Positions 1 through 11,149 of a stretch of DNA of 64,000 bases are shown here, in pieces. A model generated the notes under the pieces. The model was given only the letters and a program-made list of their open reading frames with translations, searched no databases and was not told the origin of the DNA. The stretch covers positions 7,009,501 to 7,073,500 of the forward strand of contig NC_135362.1 in the NCBI RefSeq assembly GCF_051622035.1, in the 5' to 3' direction. Each line of letters begins with the position of its first letter. Within the stretch, counting starts at the first letter, position 1. Made by a program: the position numbers and the translations under genes. This DNA is from Arctopsyche grandis (Eukaryota > Arthropoda > Insecta > Trichoptera > Hydropsychidae).

Positions 1-15
1 TTTTTTCACAAATAT

Positions 16-361
16 ATAGTAGTGGTTTTATCCGGCTTTGCTCGGTATTTGTAATATAAACCGCTTAAACATCACTAATCTAATTGTAAACAATTTATTT
101 CAATAGATTTATTTTATATAAATTTATTTGAATACTCATTTGTTTTTTTTATTAAATTGACTGTCACGAACAAACAAACTCTCTTTCGAAATTATATGTA
201 CATATACCAGAATCTGGCGCTTGCGCCCTCACGGATGCGCCCCTGCGGCTGCGCCCCCTTGGGCTTCGAATCCTTTGAATTGAAAAAAATCGAATCGGCG
301 CCTATGAATCGAAAAAAATATAAATCGAATGGTTTGTTTTCGTTTCCCAATGAACAATACT

Positions 362-439
<78 letters not shown>

Positions 440-468
440 CAAAGTCTCTTTCAAAATTATATATTAGA
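16..468 (-). mobile_element. Helitron-like element, family H1, near the window edge
   Basis: The 5' end (TCTAATATATAATTTTG on the minus strand) is at 468. The 3' hairpin region is recognisable at about 34-50 (CCGGCTTTGCTCGG), but the CTAG terminus near 16-20 is mutated. Contains a GC-rich core (220-275) and a long (AT)n tract. Confidence 0.65.
369..435. repeat. (AT)n microsatellite
   Basis: About 67 bases of uninterrupted AT, inside the H1 element. Confidence 0.95.
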
Positions 469-674
469 TTCTGATATAAAGGCCATTAATTTTAATTTTA
501 AAATTTCAACAGAAGAATTTCATATTTAGCTTTAGATTTAAAATAAACTATAATCTGATTGTACGTATACCATGGTATTAAACTTATACATATAAATTCA
601 CAGATTATAAATTTCAAATTATATTCAAATAGTGTATCGGATCGTTTTTGTAAAATTGATGAGGAGCCATTTCA

Positions 675-780
675 ATAATAAAATCAGAAAAATTGGCAAA
701 CTCTGGTAGAAAACGATTGATTTGGAGACACATATGTATGTATGTATATCCAAGTCTGATCAGCAGCACTACAGAAATAC
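675..780 (-). mobile_element. SINE fragment, inverted
   Basis: AATCAGAAAAATTGGCAAAC, AAACGATTGATTTGGAGACA and GTCTGATCAGCAGCACTAC of the SINE core and head. The open frame here is incidental. Confidence 0.5.
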
Positions 781-1104
781 TCGAAATAAATTATTTTCAA
801 TTGGTGGTAAACATCAACGCAACCACTAAGCTATGTTTCTGGTTATATTTATGGAATAAGCAAAATATTTTTTGCATAATTCGTGAAAAAACTTTGCATA
901 ATTCGTGGCAGGGTTTTTAATAAAATGAGCAATTTAGCGAGTTCAAAATGAACATTCATTTTTATATAGATATTTTGAATTTTTGAAAATAATGATATTG
1001 TATTTTTAAAATAGGTTGCTTCAGAAATGCGAAACTATAATATAATAATACTATGAAAAGTTTTGTATTGCTTTCGACCATTTTCCGCATAAATTTCATA
1101 TACA

Positions 1105-1535
1105 TATGCAGCATAGCTCGGACGTTAAGCTTCTGCTTACCGTCAAGAAGGTGCCGGGTTCTATCCCTGAATGAAAATGAATTTTTCAGAGTATGCTGTT
1201 GGTCAGACCTGGATTTGTGACTCCAGGTTGATCGTTTCCTTATCAGAGTTTGCCAATTTTCTCTGATTTCATTGTTGAAACGGTTCCCGGAAAAAAAAAT
1301 TGGCTAAAAATCCTTCCTACCTACTATGTCACCACTATTTGAAAAATTTGATTGATGTACAATAAAAATTTATGTACAATTCATAGATGTCTCGTTAATT
1401 TGCGAGTTTTTTCAGTGTCTCGCAATTCAACGACTTATAATAAAAATGCTGTATTTGTATTTGTAATTGGCCAGGAAGGCGCATTGGGATTTACCTGTAA
1501 GGCCTTCCTGGTATATATGTAAAATAAAAATAAAA
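1105..1535 (+). mobile_element. tRNA-derived SINE
   Basis: Pol III A box around 1111-1122 (CATAGCTCGGACG) and B box at 1156-1167 (GGGTTCTATCCC), then the family body with GACTCCAGGTTGATCG and TTGAAACGGTTCCCG. The 3' end has a 10-bp inverted pair CCAGGAAGGC (1471-1480) / GCCTTCCTGG (1502-1511) and an A-rich tail. Confidence 0.8.
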
Positions 1536-2444
1536 AATAAAAAAATAAAAATAACAAATAAATACATATAATACATATAAATTGCTTTCTGAAATGCGAT
1601 CCGTAGTTAAATTTTTCACTTCCTGTTAGCGAATCGAGGTAATGTCGGTCAAAGCCGTATTTTAATTTAAACTTTTTCCACCCCAAGTCAAATACAACCG
1701 TCTATAATAAAATCTGGGATTTATTGTCGAGATTTGCAAAACCCGCTTTCCTTCCCCTATCTCACTTTCGGATAAGTATGAGCGAGGATACGCACATGAG
1801 AGAGGACATTTTTACTATAAAAAAATTGTCTGTATATCCAGATAAGTTACCAGAGAGCATATGAAGTGGACAAGATTGAGGAAAAATCCACCAAGTGTTA
1901 TTTTAAAAATGTTTCCAAAGCATTTCTGCCATTTTCGAGGATCACCAGACAAACGACCGGAATTGGAAAATACTAGTGAGAATTTGGGGATCTTCAAACA
2001 TAATAGTTCCAATAATGCTCGGTTTTTTGTCGTACATTTTGTTTAGGCGATAACAGCCATTCTTCCAACGAGGCTATTGAAATTCTCGTTTCGCAATACA
2101 CTCGGAAAAGCGCTCGGAAAATGTCCTACGCTTTATAGGTAAATGCATACATATTGTATATTGGAAATACATACCCATTTTACCTTCAATTCATATAATA
2201 ATATTTAGGTCAATGGCGCAATAACAGATAAAACACACTGTTTATGGAGGAAAAAGGCATTATCACATTCGACGAGTTAATGTTATGTAAATCTTTGTAA
2301 TATTTAAGTCTATTCCATTGTAAGAAAGTTAAAATTGTATTATAAAAGAAGCAAACCTTAATATTTTAACAACTGAACAGAAGCTGACAATACATTATAT
2401 GTATTGCATTATTATATATTCATTTTATTATTTTATTTTATTCA

Positions 2445-2840
2445 ATAAATCATGCACACTCGTCTAACAGATTGTTTATAGATTAACAGATTGTCTACAG
2501 ATTAAGAATCATTTTTTTTATTAATTATTTAAATAGATGTACACAAATTTATTATAAACGACATCTATGCTCAAACGATTAACAGCCCCACAGACATCTA
2601 TGGACAAAATTTTGCAGTATTTTTATAATCAGTGAAAATCGAGATGCACAACTCTATTTTTTGCAAAAGGGGTAGCACAGGGATGTTAATTTTTTGGAAC
2701 CGTGTCAATGAAATCAGATAAATTGGCAAACTCTGATAGGAAACGATCGACCTTGGAGTCACATATCCAAGAACTGGCCAGCAGCATATGGGGTAGAACC
2801 CGTGTGTAAATGAAGCCATGTGTAAATGAAGGTGTATGCA
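2445..2840 (-). mobile_element. SINE, inverted
   Basis: CAATGAAATCAGATAAATTG, GGAAACGATCGACCTTGGAG, TCACATATCC, GGCCAGCAGCATATGGGGTA and AGAACCCG (inverted B box); the 3' side has ACACTCGTCTAACAGATTG. The borders are approximate. Confidence 0.65.
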
Positions 2841-3191
2841 AGTATGTTTATCAACTATGGAACATTTTCAGTTTATAATTCAAAATCATAAAATTGGTAT
2901 ACAATTTCAAGGTTATCTAAGCTAAGGCCATAGATGACAACATTTTCTGAATGCGTTCCTTTTTTTCAACCGTTACTCGCCCAAGCTACGCCGGAAAATT
3001 CAGCCAGTATGATATACATATGTATATAAGTATAGCTTACAATAATTTTCTAGTAATGTGAAAGAAACGTTTTTCTTTAACGTGAAAGAAAACGTTTCTT
3101 TTTTGCAAGTTTATTTTGATGGATGATTGAACAAAGTTTTACGTCAGCACTGCACAACCTTCTTTCACTTCGCGATAATAATGGTCATATT

Positions 3192-4697
3192 GGTTACACG
3201 ACAATTGGTGCAAGGACAAAATGTTCAACGACAAAATGTACCCGAAAATTAGTGCACTGACAAAATGTACCCGCGACAAAATGTACCCGCGACAAAATGT
3301 ACCCGCGACAAAATGTTTAAGCGACAAAATGTTCAAAAATGTTCAAAATGTTCAACCGTATCCAATATTTACGTATTTAAATTGAAAAAAAAACTTTCCG
3401 AGCGTATGAACTGCAGATTACATTGCATTAGTTTATATGGCAGGGCTTCTCAACCGTCTCCAAAATTTTCTTTATTTCAAATGAATAATTTACTTTTTAT
3501 CGTACACATCGCGGGCGTTATTAAATTAGTATAAATGACAGGGGTTCCCAACCGTATCCAATATTTACGTATTTAAATTGAAAAAAAAAACTTTCCGAGC
3601 GTATGAACTGCAGATTACATTGCATTAGTTTATATGGCAGGGCTTCTCAACCGTCTCCAAAATTTTCTTTATTTCAAATGAATAATTTACTTTTTATCGT
3701 ACACATCGCGGGCGTTATTAAATTAGTATAAATGACAGGGGTTCTCAACCGTATCCAATATTTACGTATTTAAATTGAAAAAAAAAACTTTCCGAGCGTA
3801 TGAACTGCAGATTACATTGCATTAGTTTATATGGCAGGGCTTCTCAACCGTAATATAAAATCTTATAATGAAAATAAATAAATAAAAGCCAAAATTACAA
3901 ATCTTTTCTTCATATGAAATAAGTTGTATTCAGTTGAAAACAAAACAAAAATCATTTAAACATAATATGAGCATACAAAATAGATAAAGAAAAAAGATCA
4001 TCATTTGACATGTATTTTTAAAATCATTTTTAAATTTATTACTTAATTTTTTAATTAATCTGCAGTTCATACGCTCGGAAAGTTTTTTTTTTTCAATTTA
4101 AATACGTAAATATTGGATACGGTTGAGAACCCCTGTCATTTATACTAATTTAATAACGCCCGCGATGTGTACGATAAAAAGTAAATTATTCATTTGAAAT
4201 AAAGAAAATTTTGGAGACGGTTGAGAAGCCCTGCCATATAAACTAATGCAATGTAATCTGGAGTTCATACGCTCGGAAAGTTTTTTTTTTCAATTTAAAT
4301 ACGTAAATATTGGATACGGTTGAGAACCCCTGTCATTTATACTAATTCAATGACATCTTAAAATGATATTCAATGAGTCACAATGACATTCGCTTAAAAT
4401 GTAATTGTTCAATTTAAATAAGTATATGTTGGTACGGTTGAGAACACCTTTAATTTATAATAATTTAATAACATCCGCGATCTATACGATAAAAAGTACC
4501 ATATACATCGATAAATATAATACAATAAAAAGTTACTTTTGCCATTAAAATAGGATAATTTAGGATTTTTGAACATTTTGTCGCGGGTACATTTTGTCGC
4601 GGGTACATTTTGTCGCGGGTACATTTTGTCAGTGCACTAATTTTCGGGTACATTTTGTCGTTGAACATTTTGTCCTTGCACCAATTGTCGCGTCCCC
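3192..4697. mobile_element. MULE-like foldback element with 9-bp target duplication
   Basis: The element is 1506 bp, flanked by GGTCATATT on both sides (3183-3191 and 4698-4706). Inverted termini begin GGTTACACGACAATTGG and GGGGACGCGACAATTGG and run on for more than 100 bp; they contain short tandem GACAAAATGTACCCGC units. Inside the left arm a unit of about 196 bp is repeated roughly 2.5 times (starts 3354, 3550, 3747); the right arm holds inverted copies (about 4063-4445). No transposase is visible. A 9-bp duplication with long inverted arms fits the Mutator (MULE) superfamily; the superfamily call is inference. Confidence 0.75.
3354..3850 (+). repeat. Tandem repeat of about 196 bp inside the foldback arm
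   Basis: Starts AACCGTATCCAATATTTACG at 3354, 3550 and 3747, giving periods of 196 and 197 bases; the last unit is partial. The same unit recurs inverted at about 4063-4445. Confidence 0.85.
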
Positions 4698-5059
4698 GGT
4701 CATATTTGCGATGATTAATTAACCGTCTAGACTTAGTATATCAACTATTGCAATGTGAAAACCACCAGAACCTACACGTGTCAGGATAAAATCTAACTGT
4801 TCGCTATAAATGCCAGCATACGAAATATTTACATACGTATTATATATGTAAGAATATTAAAGCAAAAGCTTGACTTAAATCGATTTAGGAAAGCTCACTA
4901 AAACCATACAAATTTTCTTGAGAATGTAGTTAAATATTGAAATATCGCTTAATGTTTATTTCATTGTATAAAATGATTTTAAATTATGTATATATCATTT
5001 CTCAATTTTTTTTCTGATGTAAAATTTAATATTCAAGGTATGTGAGAATACATTATTGA

Positions 5060-5460
5060 ACTTCTGTAAAATAAAAATATAAGGTTATAAAATCATATGA
5101 AAGAAAATTTCAGTCCAATTCAATTAGCGGCTTGGGAGATAATTGAATTCAAAAACTTAAAAAAAGGGGACACCTACATGTATAAGGAGAGGTACCATTT
5201 CCGGTCAACTAACTTCGTGTCGATAAGAATTTCAGTAACCAATACTAAGTTTCAGTTCGATAGGATTAACGGTGTTCAAAAAATTCCCAAAATACACAGA
5301 CACACACAGGCATACACACACACACACACATTTTTTTCTAGACCATGAAAACGTGATTAGTGTTCGATTCCGAGCTCGAATCAGTCAAAATCTCGTTTGA
5401 ATTTTCGCATGATCACAAAACTTCATCTATTGTTACTGCATACATCGATAAAGTAAAAAG
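5060..5460 (+). repeat. Interspersed copy of the 30.5-30.9 kb repeat
   Basis: Shares GAGAGGTACCATTTCCGGTC, the CA tract, TTTTTTCTAGA and GATCACAAAACTTCATCTAT with 30540-30880. A short relic of the last segment is at about 34445 in inverted order. Confidence 0.7.
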
Positions 5461-5536
5461 GTTAGCCTGGAAAACAAATTAAAGGAAAAATCACCCATCA
5501 GTTCCACTTCAAAATATATATATAAATATTTTTTCA

Positions 5537-6316
5537 ATGAATAAGCAATCAATTCTAATTTTTTATTTATATTTTCCTTACCTTCTCTTTTATGTGATAA
5601 TTATATTTACCGATCCTGTTATTCTCTTCTCTATATTTTATATCTACATTTCTTACTTTATTTTTTACTGTATTTTCCACCATATTTTTTACTATATTTT
5701 CACTTTTATTAATAATAATTATTTGAATATAAATATTATTATCAAAGAATATACACTAACTAATTCCATATTTTATTTTACTAATACTTATTTCAATTCA
5801 ATTGCTATCATCAATAATTGTTGTTTGATAATTGATTCTATATCTTCATTTATAATTACATATACTTGTACATGCAATTACATTTTTTACTGTAATTTCT
5901 TCCATACTTTTTGCTCTATTTATAACTATAGTTTCACTTCTATTATTGATTATTGTCTTAATATTAATATTATTGTTAAAGAATATAAACTGGTTAATTC
6001 CATATTTCACTTTGTTAATATATGTTCAGATTCATTTACTACCATCAATGATTATTATTTAAACAATAGTTCTATATCTTTGTTTATAATTATTGATGCA
6101 TGTTCATTTGTATACATATGTCTATGCTTACCTACGCATGTAGGCTTATACGTCTATCTTTACGCACTCTATCAATTCTGCCCATATATTATGGTTTTTG
6201 TTTTCATTATTAATTATTGGTTCTTTCTTATATTTCTAAACGCACTTTATTTTCAACTAGTGTTGGACCCGTTGATTTCAACGGGTGGTTTCGAAAAGGA
6301 ATTGAAACTCGAATAA
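5537..6316 (+). other. 259-codon low-complexity ORF with an internal duplication; probably T-rich 5' region of the LINE
   Basis: The frame is rich in Y, F, I and N and is long for such AT-rich DNA. It contains an imperfect twofold repeat: LNINIIIKEYTLTNSIF in the first half and LNINIIVKEYKLVNSIF in the second, spaced about 80 residues apart. Its last 20 codons lie inside the Helitron-like element that starts at 6257, so the natural reading frame is broken there. I recognise no domain. The strong T-bias resembles 7370-7880 and the 3' UTR of the LINE at 10790-11120, so it may be the upstream part of that element, even a relic ORF1. I would not call it a host gene. Confidence 0.3.
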
Positions 6317-6424
6317 AAATAAAGTTAAAGATATTGAATCGACTGGTTTCGGAAAGAAATTGATGCACGAATTACGAAGTGATTACGAATTACGAACTAC
6401 GTTTTGTGCATCGCCGACCTCCTG

Positions 6425-6992
6425 ACGCCTTTGCCCCCGATGCCTCCGTCGCTCCGGGGCCTTCGGCCCCAGCGCCGTCGACGCCTCCGGCGCCCCCGAC
6501 GCCTCCGGCGCCCCCGACGCCTTCGGCACCCCGGGGGCTTCGCCCCCGGCGCCGCCGACGCCTCCGGCGCCCCCAGCACCCCCGATGCCTTCGGCACCCC
6601 GGGGGCTTCGCCCCCAGCGCCGCCGACGCCTCCGGCGCCCCCAGCCCCCCCGATGCCTTCGGCACCCCGGGGGCTTCGCCCCCAGCGTCCCCGATGCCTT
6701 CGGCACCCCGGGGGCTTCGCCCCCAGCGCCGCCGACGCCTCCGGCGCCCCCAGCCCCCCCGATGCCTTGGGCACCCCGGGGGCTTCGCCCCCAGCGTCCC
6801 CGATGCCTTCGGCATCCCGTCGCCCGCAGCCCCCCCGATGCCTTCGGTACCCCGGGGGCTTCGCCCCCAGCGTCCCCGATGCCTTCGGCATCCCGGGGGC
6901 TTCGCCCCCAGCGCCGCCGACGCCTCCGGCGCCCCCAGCGCCCCGATGCCTTCGGCACCCCGGGGGCTTCGCCCCCAGCGCCGCTGACGCCT
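6425..6992 (+). repeat. GC-rich minisatellite of hairpin units
   Basis: Eight copies of GGGGGCTTCGCCCCC (6-bp stem, 3-base loop), each in a longer unit with GATGCCTTCGGCA and often a GCCGACGCCTCCGGC insert; spacing alternates between about 42 and about 66-77 bases. The long open frames seen on both strands here are a by-product of the missing stop codons in GC-rich DNA, not genes. Confidence 0.9.
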
Positions 6993-6999
6993 TGAAAAT

Positions 7000-7273
7000 G
7001 AAAAAACTGAAAAAATGAAAAAAATGAAAAAACTGAAAAAATGAAAAAAATGAAAATTATGAAAAAAATTAAAAAAACTGAAAAAACCTGAAAAAAACTG
7101 AAAAATATGAAAAAACTGAAAAAAATGAAAAAACTGAAAAAATGAAAAAAATGAAAAAACTGAAAAAATGAAAAAAATGAAAATTATGAAAAAAATTAAA
7201 AAAACTGAAAAAACCTGAAAAAAACTGAAAAATATGAAAAAACTGAAAAATATGAAAAATATGAAAAAAAAAA
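7000..7273 (+). repeat. Purine-rich GAAAAAACTG/GAAAAAATG repeat
   Basis: Irregular short units with a higher-order direct repeat of about 128 bases (TGAAAATTAT at 7051 and 7179). The same kind of tract is in the sister element at 37761-37930. Confidence 0.85.
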
Positions 7274-7366
7274 AAATTTTGTTCCCCATACTGGTTGACG
7301 GTTGATCGTCCGTCACATATATACAAATATACAAATATATTTAGCGACAGTCCGTTTTTATATACA

Positions 7367-10300
7367 TTATTCTATCCTCAATTGTCATCTAAATCATTGT
7401 TTATTATTATATTATGAACAAATACTTGCCAAAAAACTATATAATTCGCTTTATTAATTTTATTTTAACTCAATTGGTATCACGAGTGATGGTTTGCTCG
7501 GTAATTCCGTATCGCTTCTATGGATGCAAGTATGTATGTGTATATTTATATTCATATACACATAACTGCTGATATTTTTGCTTCTGGATATCTACACGTC
7601 TATCACTACGTACTCATCAATTGCCAATTCTATTTACGTTTTACAATTTATCTTATTTTCATTACATTGCTATATTTTATTCTGTGTACTTTCCATGTTC
7701 CTTATTTCCATGTGCTTTATTTTCCTACTCTATTAATACGTTTCATTTTTATGTTTGCATACATATTGACATGTGTATTTTCGTGTATAATTGTATGTAC
7801 ATATGTGTGTATGTGTTTATATGCATTTGTATATGCACATATATATATGTGTGTGTACCTTTTTATTATTTTTCTGAGACCACTTAATGGATTCTATTAA
7901 TTTATATTATCAAAATGTACGTGGTCTCCGTACAAAAACTGATATTTTTTTACGAAATATAAACATGTCCAATTATGATATTATTTTGCTTACTGAAACT
8001 TGGTTGATGGACACTATAAGTGATCAGGAACTCTTTGATGAAAGATATATAGTGTGGCGAAGAGATCGTAATTATGTTAGCTTAAACCAAAAACGTGGTG
8101 GTGGTTGCCTTGTGGCAACTAAGCGTGAACTTGGAGTTGTTTCACGTCCAGAGTGGCACTCTTCTGCGGAGGATATCTGGATATCTCTCACTTTACGCAG
8201 CACCACTAATCATCGCAACCTTCTCAAATTTCATATATGTGTATTGTATTTATGTTCTGAGAACATAGGTAATTCTTTTAATACTCAACTTACTAATTTT
8301 CTTGAAAACATGTCTACTATTTCAACTAACTACCCGGATGATAGATTTTTAATCGTTGGAGATTTCAATCTAAGTAACATCCAATGGTCCCAGGATATCT
8401 CCAGAGGAGGACTTATACCTATCAATTCGTTAAGAAGCACCGAAATGACTCTTATTGATGCATTACATTTTTGTAATTTTAAACAATATAATGGAGTACT
8501 TAACTTATTCGGCCGTATTCTTGATCTAGTTTTATCAAATGAACATTTGGTAGTAGATGCCTGTTTAGATCCTCTCGTTCCTGAGGATCCTTATCATAAA
8601 TCTCTTTTAATTACTGCTGATCTAACTTTTTATCGATCACTTAGATCTAAACCTTATACTAGATTCCTTTTTGATCTTGGTAACTATAACGAGATTCAAA
8701 ATGAATTAAACTCTGTTTCTTGGTCTTATTTACATACTGTTTCTCTTGATGATGCTGTAAATTCATTTTATAATCTTATATATAATTTAAGGGATAAATA
8801 TATCCCACAGAAACATGTTCAAAGTAGAAAATTTCCCGCTTGGTATACTGCACCCCTAAAAAAAGTCCTGAAGGAAAAGTACAAATTTTTTAAGAAATTC
8901 AAAAATTATAACAACCTGGCTGACCATCATACCTTTGTACTATTACGCAATCGGGCAAAAACTTTAGAGAAAGAATGTTTCAAAAATTATATGACTATAG
9001 TAGAAAACGACATTTCCTTGAATCCCAAAGCATTCTGGTCCTACATTAAATCAAGGAACAAAAACAACGTCCTACCTGATATTCTGTATCATGGTGACAT
9101 TACTGCCGATACGGGGGTGGACATTTGTAATTTGTTTTCTTCCTTCTTTTACTCGACGTTCCTTAAACCGGTCTCTAATCAATCGACTTCCTCTTATCCC
9201 TTACCAACCAACGTCTGTTCTGTCACATCTTCCTCTGAAATTGGATCAATTGAAATTCGAAGTGAAAAAGTATTAAATATTTTGAAATCAACTGATATTC
9301 ATAAATCAGCAGGCCCAGATTTAATTTCTCCAATTTTTATCTCAAAATGTGCTGAAAGCCTAACTTTACCACTAACCATTATCTATAAAAGATCTATTAG
9401 TGAGGGCCTTGTACCTTGTATCTGGAAATCAGCATTCATATCTCCTGTACATAAGAAAGGAAAAAAAAACGAAATTTCCAATTACAGGCCTATATCAAAG
9501 CTATGTATATTTGCTAAGATATTAGAAAAATTAGTGTACGACCAACTTTTTCCAGCTATCTCGCAATCTCTTAGTATGCAACAACATGGTTTTCAGAAAG
9601 GACGCTCAGTTACAACAAATTTACTACTATTTAATGATTTCGTTACTAATGCCATGAACGATCGGTCTCAGGTTGATACTATATATACAGATTATAGTAA
9701 GGCATTTGACAGGATTGATCACGATATTCTCCTTGAAAAACTTTTACAGATCGGTATTCATGGTGATCTCTATAGATGGTTCACCTCATACATTACACGT
9801 CGATCACAGGCTGTCTCATTAAATGGATTTATATCGAAATGGATGAATATTCCTTCTGGTGTTCCACAAGGCTCCCTCTTGGGACCTCTATTATTCAATA
9901 TTTTCATCTTCGATATTGAAAAATGTTTTCAGAATTCAAATGTACTATTATTTGCTGATGATATGAAGATTTTCAAGAGAATAGACAACCGAAATGATGC
10001 TTTGGCCCTACAAGATGATTTGTTCAGGCTAGAGGCTTATTGCAGCATAAATAAGTTGGAAATTAATGTAGCAAAATGCTCCTGCATAACCTTCACCAGA
10101 AAACTATGTCCAGTTGACTTTCCTCATTCAATCAACGGACATAGACTCACAAGGGTATCGGAAATTAGGGATTTGGGAGTCTTTTTAAACTCTGATCTAT
10201 CCTTTAGTAAACATATTGACAATGTTGTAGCTCGAGCGTCGAAGGCCCTCGGGTTCGTCATCCGGTCCTCCAAATGCTTTACTTCTATAAAATCATACAA

Positions 10301-11141
10301 AATACTATATTGTGCATACGTAAGAAGTATTGTTGAGTTTGCATCCCAAGTTTGGAACCCAGAGTACTCTGGTGCAAGAGACAGATTGGAGCGCATTCAG
10401 AAGAGATTCTTGAGGTACGTCAGTAGCCGTTTTGGATTAACCTATACTTCCTATGAAGATGCTTGTAGGTGTCAGCATCTACTTCCTCTTGTCAAAAGAA
10501 GGGAGATAGCTGACATCTCAACAATTTTGAACATCCTTAACGGCTCGATCGACTGTCCTCAATTATTGAGCAGACTATCATTGCGTGTACCAAATAGAAT
10601 GACTAGATGTAATGAGCTCCTTTACATACCTAATACTTTTTCTAATTATGGAAGAAGCTCATTCATCTGGCGTGCAAGCTCCACCGTCAACACACTAATC
10701 TTAACAATTTCTATGTTTGACTTATTTAATATTAATGCTATACAAGCTAGAGTAATTATTGCAAATTTGTTTTTCGATGATTAATTTTAATGAAAACTTA
10801 CGATTGTGATTATGAATTTTTATTTTGATGTATTTATTTTGTCTTTTTGTTTTTTGTTATATATTATATTTTTTTTATTATTTCATAATTTTTATCATTT
10901 TATTATTCTTATTATTTTGATATTTTTATTATACTGTTATTTCTATTTTTTTTTTTTTTTTTGTTTTCTTTAACTATCTTACTCTATTATCATTTTTGTT
11001 TCTTATTTTAAATGTTTGAGCTTTTCTTTTTTTTACCTATATGTGAAAATTATTAATGGTTTACTTAACATAATTATATTTTTTTTACTATCAATCTATG
11101 TAACTTAATAAAGTGTAAATTTTCCAAATAAATAAATAAAT
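7367..11141 (+). mobile_element. Non-LTR retrotransposon (LINE, jockey/CR1 group), apparently intact ORF2
   Basis: T-rich leader, one long ORF (7887-10784), T-rich 3' UTR and a terminal AATAAATAAATAAATG tail (about 11126-11141), typical of CR1/jockey-type LINEs that end in short repeats and not in poly(A). The leader may begin near 5537 if the H3 element at 6257-7366 is an insertion into it. I could not find target duplications. Confidence 0.8.
7887..10784 (+). CDS. LINE ORF2: AP-endonuclease and reverse transcriptase, 965 aa
   Basis: Drives target-primed reverse transcription of the element. The N-terminal endonuclease shows YYQNVRG (about 7-13), TETW (36-39) and VGDFNL (about 157-162). The reverse transcriptase spans about 470-735: SAGPDLISP, YRPIS, TDYSKAFDRIDH, SGVPQGSLLGPLLF and the catalytic box FADD (689-692), a common variant of YADD. 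The C-terminal part (about 750-900) has the ALGFVIRSSK / YVRSIVEFASQVWNP block of jockey/CR1-type elements; no RNase H is visible. The ATG follows a long T-rich leader. There is no stop or frameshift over 965 codons, so this copy is young or recently active. The exact clade needs a tree. Confidence 0.9.
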   Translation: MDSINLYYQNVRGLRTKTDIFLRNINMSNYDIILLTETWLMDTISDQELFDERYIVWRRDRNYVSLNQKRGGGCLVATKRELGVVSRPEWHSSAEDIWISLTLRSTTNHRNLLKFHICVLYLCSENIGNSFNTQLTNFLENMSTISTNYPDDRFLIVGDFNLSNIQWSQDISRGGLIPINSLRSTEMTLIDALHFCNFKQYNGVLNLFGRILDLVLSNEHLVVDACLDPLVPEDPYHKSLLITADLTFYRSLRSKPYTRFLFDLGNYNEIQNELNSVSWSYLHTVSLDDAVNSFYNLIYNLRDKYIPQKHVQSRKFPAWYTAPLKKVLKEKYKFFKKFKNYNNLADHHTFVLLRNRAKTLEKECFKNYMTIVENDISLNPKAFWSYIKSRNKNNVLPDILYHGDITADTGVDICNLFSSFFYSTFLKPVSNQSTSSYPLPTNVCSVTSSSEIGSIEIRSEKVLNILKSTDIHKSAGPDLISPIFISKCAESLTLPLTIIYKRSISEGLVPCIWKSAFISPVHKKGKKNEISNYRPISKLCIFAKILEKLVYDQLFPAISQSLSMQQHGFQKGRSVTTNLLLFNDFVTNAMNDRSQVDTIYTDYSKAFDRIDHDILLEKLLQIGIHGDLYRWFTSYITRRSQAVSLNGFISKWMNIPSGVPQGSLLGPLLFNIFIFDIEKCFQNSNVLLFADDMKIFKRIDNRNDALALQDDLFRLEAYCSINKLEINVAKCSCITFTRKLCPVDFPHSINGHRLTRVSEIRDLGVFLNSDLSFSKHIDNVVARASKALGFVIRSSKCFTSIKSYKILYCAYVRSIVEFASQVWNPEYSGARDRLERIQKRFLRYVSSRFGLTYTSYEDACRCQHLLPLVKRREIADISTILNILNGSIDCPQLLSRLSLRVPNRMTRCNELLYIPNTFSNYGRSSFIWRASSTVNTLILTISMFDLFNINAIQARVIIANLFFDD

Positions 11142-11149
11142 GTATTTTT

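Larger units (their letters stand above)
6257..7366 (-). mobile_element. Non-autonomous Helitron-like element, family H3 (with GC-rich core)
   Basis: On the minus strand it ends in a perfect hairpin (CCCGTTGA-AA-TCAACGGG), then TCCAACA, then CTAG followed by T, the layout of a Helitron 3' end. It contains a GC-rich minisatellite (6425-6992), an A-rich GAAAAAACTG tract and a conserved segment ending in TTTAGCGACAGTCCG. The right (5') border is approximate because no clear TC is seen. Related copies are at 37649 and 32180. Confidence 0.6.

Noticed and set aside
1105-1180. tRNA gene
   Set aside because: A and B boxes are present, but the stems do not fold as a tRNA and the same body follows in several copies, so these are SINE heads.
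6379-7334. Several long frames on both strands (up to about 314 codons) rich in A, P, G and R
   Set aside because: They overlap in several frames on both strands and follow the GC-rich hairpin repeat, which lacks stop codons. No start context or domain.
7520-7900. 126-codon frame rich in Y, I, F and C
   Set aside because: Low-complexity translation of T-rich and microsatellite DNA in the LINE leader.
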